Source: Homalodisca vitripennis
Taxonomy: Eukaryota > Arthropoda > Insecta > Hemiptera > Cicadellidae
Direction of reading: 5' to 3'
NCBI RefSeq assembly: GCF_021130785.1
Contig: NW_025777593.1
Span: 62,001 to 126,000, forward strand
DNA: 64,000 nt
Shown: piece by piece, positions 59,494-64,000 of the stretch
Layout of the letters: each line of letters starts with the position of its first letter
Position numbering within the stretch: the stretch's first letter is position 1
Notes under the pieces: model-generated
Database searches by the model: none
Told to the model about the DNA's origin: nothing
The model's input: only the letters and a program-made list of their open reading frames with translations
Translations under genes and position numbers: made by a program

Positions 59494-60222
59494 TCACTGA
59501 TATTTAGACTTTTCAATGCTTGAACATTTATGTGAAAACACATCTACGATCTGTCTTAGGCTACTTAGACTAGGGGTCTTTACAGGTTGTTGATTAAGTA
59601 TTTTATTAAGATAAAAACTAGCTAGGAAGCGTGGATTAGTGTAGCGTTCCACTAGAGTGTCATAGGCTAGAGTGAAGTTAGCTGGATCAAAGGGTATGGC
59701 TTCAACAATGCACAGAACAGGGCCTTCCAGTAAGCTTTTTAAATAACTAAACTTTTCAATAGGGGCCATGGAGGTATTGTGGATTAAATTATCATACAGA
59801 GATCTGAAGGAATTAAACTGCTCTAACTGTCCACCAAAGTTACTTATATCTATTTGCGGAAGGTTAGATTTTACAAGTGAGGCTTGTGAGAGATCTACAT
59901 CGACAGTTTTAGTCTTAGTAGCTACAATAACATCATAGGTGGCTTTACATTTATAGTACATGGTATCAAACTGCTTGAAGGCGGAACTAGTATCTACAGT
60001 GTCCTTGGGGTCATCTAATTCAAGATTAAGATTATCCATCTGTTCTGAAAGGGCTTCGAAGTCTGAGTACAAAGACTTTAAATTTGAATACCTAGCAACA
60101 AAATCATTAGTTTCACCTGGAAGTTCCTTGATTAAATCAAAACACAGCTGTAACTTTTGAAAATACCTTTCTCTCTTTTTCACACATTGTTCTAGTTTTT
60201 TAGTAGCCATATTTTCAAACAC
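59494..60222 (-). pseudogene. BEL gag-like protein (DUF1759 type)
   Basis: 242 codons from an ATG at 60222 (second Met at 60207, MATKKLEQ). Charged N-terminal helical part, then LPQIDISNFGGQ (about residues 121-132) and EKFSYLKSLLEGPV, the core signature of the DUF1759 gag of BEL elements. It is separated from the knuckle/protease frame by about 145 bp containing stops (59350-59493). In intact elements gag and pol are usually one frame, so this is probably decay. Confidence 0.85.
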
Positions 60223-60750
60223 TAATTAAATACAAAATATGAAATACACCCTACAGAAGACAGAATCCTTATTTACTAAATTAACCTGCTTACAAACTAA
60301 TTTAGTAAACCTTGACAAAAATAAAACAAGTAATCTTCAAACAAAACAGTGACACAGAAATAATATTAGATAGTGAGTGATTAAGAATTAAGAATGATTC
60401 CCTCAGTAATAGAAAATTATTAGTTTTAAATAGAAACAGCTGACAGATAAGTTGCTCAAAATAGATAAGAGCGTCCGGTCGGCGGACAGAAATACTCAAT
60501 CAGCTGAGCGACAATCAGATAGCGGCCGATAAGCAGCGCAATCAATAAACATAACCTGCAGTTCTGTACCTGTCTGTCTGGCTCTATAGTTCAGTTCACG
60601 AAACTTAGCTTAAATGCTAATTTTTACTTTTAATGCTAATCAGGTTTGTTTCTTGAGGCGGTTGAGTTTTTGATTTGAACTCAAATTAAATGTTAAAACT
60701 TAGTGGACTGTTTTTTGCATGAAGCTGAAGCGTTCGTATAGGACCAGCTG
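60223..60750 (-). other. BEL 5' untranslated leader
   Basis: Non-coding leader between the primer site and the gag start; expected to hold packaging signals, which I cannot identify. Confidence 0.6.
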
Positions 60751-60768
60751 ATCCGGCTCGAAGGACCA
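60751..60768 (-). other. BEL primer-binding site, complementary to tRNA-Tyr
   Basis: The + strand reads ATCCGGCTCGAAGGACCA, the 3' end of eukaryotic tRNA-Tyr including CCA, so the minus-strand RNA would pair with 18 nt of that tRNA. It sits 2 nt inside the 5' LTR, the standard place. The tRNA identity is from memory of conserved tRNA-Tyr sequence. Confidence 0.85.
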
Positions 60769-60770
60769 AA

Positions 60771-61220
60771 TGTACGGTCTTTGAAGAAGAGCCGTAACCG
60801 CGGTATAGCCGAAATAAAAACGACTGGTGATGTACCTTGGGGGAGTCTCGTAGAACGGGGTCGTCGAGGTCCTCGGCCATGGCAGCGGGGAGTCCAGGAT
60901 CACCAGAAGTCTTGTGTAGGTCTTGTAGATGGAGAGCGGTGGACACCAAGGGGAATGATTCACTCCGAGAGGGTAAATAAAGTAACTATATTGACTTGAA
61001 ATACATAAAAAACAAAATAGAGCTGTATAAACGTGAAAACTGTTCATGTATTGGGGTTGGAATGCGGGCAGCAGCGTGTGTCCAGTACGCCGCCTGCGGA
61101 GAGAATAATTGAGCCGCGTCTTCTTATCTTGAAGGGGTTGGAGAAGGGGCTGCGAGTAGGTGACGTCATCTTGGGCCAGTAAACAACACCAGCCGTTAAT
61201 TAAGAAATAAGTACTGAACA
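60771..61220 (-). repeat. BEL 5' LTR, 450 bp
   Basis: Pairs with 54360-54806; the two differ by about 10 substitutions and 3 one-base indels. It holds the promoter for the minus-strand transcript; I could not fix a TATA box or start site. Confidence 0.95.
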
Positions 61221-61225
61221 GTATC
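61221..61225. repeat. BEL target-site duplication, right
   Basis: GTATC, the second copy of the 5-bp target. Confidence 0.93.
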
Positions 61226-61389
61226 CTTGACATAAAAAGGCGCCAAAAGATAAAACAATAAGACACCCATGTGAAATATAAAAAACAGTTATAATATATA
61301 TTATTAATATAATGTCGTGTGAATATTTATGAAATAGTATCAAGAGTATGTTTCAGCATTATCATAGTCGTTCAACTTGCAGCCCGTCA

Positions 61390-62290
61390 GATAATGTAGT
61401 ACAATGTGATGGTCAGAAGCTGGACGAGGACCTGGCCATACAAGGATGAGTTACTTCTATTATTGAGTAATCACAATTTCTCCTAATAATGGCCTCTTGA
61501 TACCCAAAGCAATTTAAATTTTAGTATTAAATACAACACAAAACACATGAACAGTATAAATAAAACGATGACCTGATTCCAAAGCAAACAGAAGTTTCAA
61601 ATGTATTATTTCGTTGAATTTCCTTTTATTGTTCAAAGATTTTCACTGATTTCCTTTATGGAAAGCTACTAAACTTGTGTTTTTGGGCTGTTTTAATCCT
61701 CTCTGTACCCAAAGCGTGCAGGGAGAATTGGTTTCAATCATCTTGTAAATTCCAAGCTTCACAGCAGTTTTGCAAACTGTTTTCCATAGTTGATGACAAA
61801 TAATTAATATTTTACGAAAAGAATGTTCTAACGTCCGTCTTCGAGCAAATTTTTGGCTATTTTATTAGATTAAATATTATGTTTTAGTTTAAATTAGTGT
61901 ACGTTACCTGACTAACATTAGTAATAAAAAATTTCACCATGTTTGATTTTTAAAACTCCATGATTTAAAATACGGTTTCAAATAATTTTTAAGAAAGATA
62001 TAGTCTACAATTCCTAAATCATTCCGTTAGTTACGTAAAGATCCACCAGAGCACGCATCCACAGTATAAGAGATAAGACCTAGCAAATCAAAATGATGCA
62101 GTAATAAACCTTCTTACTTAGAATTCATGCCATTTTCTAATAGTATTCTTGCTATCACTAATAATAATTTAACTTCTAAGACGTGGTAAACTAGAATAAA
62201 TCATTCGTATACAAAATGAAATTCTAAATAGAGAGGACAACCCTCGTAAAGTACCGCATTAACAAAATGACTCTTGTTCACAACTTTTTA
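61390..62290 (+). repeat. long-unit copy 21 (R to W)
   Basis: Modules are R 61400-61460, S ~61505, T 61700-61735 (uninterrupted, the empty site for the transposon at 36571-37664), U ~61825-61870, V 62045 and W ~62220-62280. Confidence 0.78.
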
Positions 62291-62889
62291 TAACATACAT
62301 TTTTTAACAGAATCAATAAATTTTTAGAACTTTCCAGCGAGTTGTACTTTATATTAATTTATTACATATTAACGCCGCTTATTACTTGTTTTAGTTTTGA
62401 GAGGAACATTTTAATCACATGAGGATATAAAGTATTTTAATGGTCAGAACAAGTGTTTATTAGTTCTAAACCTTTAAATACATGTAGTTCCGTTAGTTTT
62501 TGACAGTTTTAAGGCCTTGAAGCAATATTATAGGGTTAAAAATTACCGTTTTGATTATTTTTTTACCATTTTCAATCTTATTTCAACTATAAAATCTGCT
62601 CTAATGTTTTTGTTATCTAATGATGAAAACAATCCTCAACATGCTTTTAATTCCATGAGAACTTTTAAACAATGAACAATTGGTAAATTTAATATTCTTT
62701 TTACAAAGAAACTGATAAAAAATGTCTCTGGAATCTAATACATTGACACCTTACCGTGATAATTTTTCTCATTTTTTCCAGGCTATATATTTCCAGAATT
62801 AAATAACTAACATTTTCATGTACATATAAATAGTACAGAAAAATATGGATCTTAAATACCTACTTATATTTATAAACGGTAAACCCAAT

Positions 62890-63410
62890 ATTTGGGGTGA
62901 AAGGATCACTGAGACGATCACCTAAGGCTCTCTTCAGGTTGGCGTCCTTTCTCCTTGTTATGGACGACCTGTTTAGGTCTGTAACAGGAGTAGTCTTTTC
63001 GCAAAGGTGTATGCAGATGAGAAAAAAATGATAATTCCTATGACTGGTAATTTAAAATCACAATCACAGAATTGACTAATGCTACCCTGAAGAGAGCCGT
63101 AAACTGGTGTAGTCCAATGTTTTTTGTTGACACTTGACAGAATTGGGGACCACGACTGAAAAGGTTTGTTTGCCAGAGGAATATGGTTACTAATATACTG
63201 TAGTGCAGGCTTCTGATCGGAGGGTCTTTTGGTCTTGAGCCGAAGCTATTGCAGTTGCTTTATATCTACGGGATTAAACCTTGACTACCGTTTGAGGTTT
63301 TTGTTTTGTGGTTAAATACTGGGTCGGATCGACTTGCATCCTAAGGATATCCTGTTGGGCAATAAGCTCCGATTTGACCCGGTTACTGCCTTTGGTTGTC
63401 ATACTATTGC
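62890..63410. repeat. conserved GC-richer islands, second copy of 38790-39215
   Basis: Holds GCGTCCTTTCTCC with TTATGGACGACCT and TTTATATCTACGGGATTAAA, each nearly identical to the first copy. It has about 100 bp of extra sequence (63090-63190) between the two blocks. Confidence 0.5.
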
Positions 63411-64000
63411 ACATTTGTATATTTAGTTTATGACTAGTTGGATTGTATACCCACATCAGTAGGAAGTGCCTACTCTAATCTTACGTTATAAAATAATAGT
63501 AAAAATTGCAATGCTGATTCAGGTATATTGTGTGTTACTCAAGATTTCCGAACTTATAATTCAACGATTTTCCTTTCACACATCCTTCAGAAACATGTTT
63601 TCAACGGAGGATGAGTTCAAGGGGGTTTCAGAGATATACTGGTATAACAGATATACACAGGTATAACGCCATACTCTGTGATATCTTGCATTTATTTGAC
63701 GTACAAAAACTATAAGCAAGAAAAATTATATGCGTTTGAAATGTTGGACATTATGCGCTGTAAGATTTGCAATTTAATTTACAACAAAACTGGAGCCGTA
63801 ATTAATTTATGAAAAGATGGTTTCAAATGTTGATATATGTATAATGTAATTGCATTCGAAAAATACTAATTGTACATTTTAGTGAGTCCTCTTTGTGGTT
63901 TAACTCTTAAATAAAAATTTTTTGGAGAAAAGCATATATTTGAAAATTCCTCTTCTTGATTTCTGATTTAAAATATACAGTGGACAATAGCCGTTTAAAA

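Larger units (their letters stand above)
54360..61220 (-). mobile_element. full-length BEL/Pao LTR retrotransposon, 6861 bp
   Basis: Structure on the minus strand: 5' LTR (61220-60771), primer site for tRNA-Tyr, gag-like gene, nucleocapsid-like cysteine knuckles, aspartic protease, reverse transcriptase, RNase H, integrase, purine tract, 3' LTR (54806-54360). Identical GTATC duplications flank it. The domain order protease, RT, RNase H, integrase with a DUF1759-type gag is that of BEL/Pao. The LTRs differ by about 10 substitutions and 3 single-base indels over ~447 bp (my count by eye). No envelope gene is seen. At least six frame breaks in gag-pol mean that this copy is not autonomous. Confidence 0.95.
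61390..64000. repeat. segmental duplication B, copy 2, runs off the window
   Basis: Counterpart of 36270-39860; still matching at the last base shown. Confidence 0.8.

Overview
The window is AT-rich eukaryotic DNA, most likely from an insect or other arthropod. The basis is its mobile-element set: a Jockey-clade non-LTR element, a BEL/Pao LTR element with a tRNA-Tyr primer site, a hAT (BED-finger) transposon, a Helitron helicase remnant and several MITE-like elements. I see no rRNA, no convincing host protein gene and no CRISPR array. I cannot name the species.

The dominant structure is a long, diverged, head-to-tail repeat that fills most of the window outside the element insertions. I read about 21 complete or partial copies, all in + orientation, about 1 to 3 kb each. 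Each carries the same modules in the same order, called here P (GGGTAATCAGATAACAAG), Q (TATCCATGGAAACAAC), R (AGCAGGACCAGGACTTACAT), S (AAAGCAGTTTACATCCTAGT), T (GTACAGGGAGAATCAGTTT), U (CATCTTTCAGGCATTTTA), V (CAGATCTCTCTTCCACAG), W (GAGGGCACCCTGCTA), Y (a block near 11390) and X (ATGTCAGCCAACCATCATAT). No module has a sustained reading frame.

Above the unit there are larger paralogous segments: A 10340-19110 with 40430-48000; B 36270-39860 with 61390-64000; C 23790-24990 with 48590-49760; D 8390-9330 with 53210-54330. These pairs act as internal controls. An insertion in one copy can be read against the unoccupied site in the other, and several small elements are defined that way.

Layout: 1-231 a ~90-bp tandem satellite; 1.66-7.57 kb units 1-2, with a 5'-truncated Jockey-like element at about 4.89-6.58 kb; 8.4-19.6 kb units 3-8 with a tRNA-like hairpin element at 17.6 kb; 20.38-21.24 kb Helitron helicase remnant and a 53-bp minisatellite; 24.2-25 kb unit 9; 25-33 kb mostly outside the unit family, holding a complete 2632-bp hAT transposon (28561-31192) with an intact 662-codon transposase, inserted in what may be an older LTR-element remnant; 33.1-34.5 kb unit 10 with a MITE; 36.3-38.2 kb unit 11, interrupted by a 1.1-kb TIR transposon; 40.4-54.36 kb units 12-20; 54360-61220 a full-length BEL/Pao provirus-like element with broken gag-pol; 61.4-64 kb unit 21 and its flank.

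The only protein-coding gene that looks functional is the hAT transposase. Everything else coding is decayed transposon protein. No host pathway can be read from this window. Similarities and identities given here were judged by eye.
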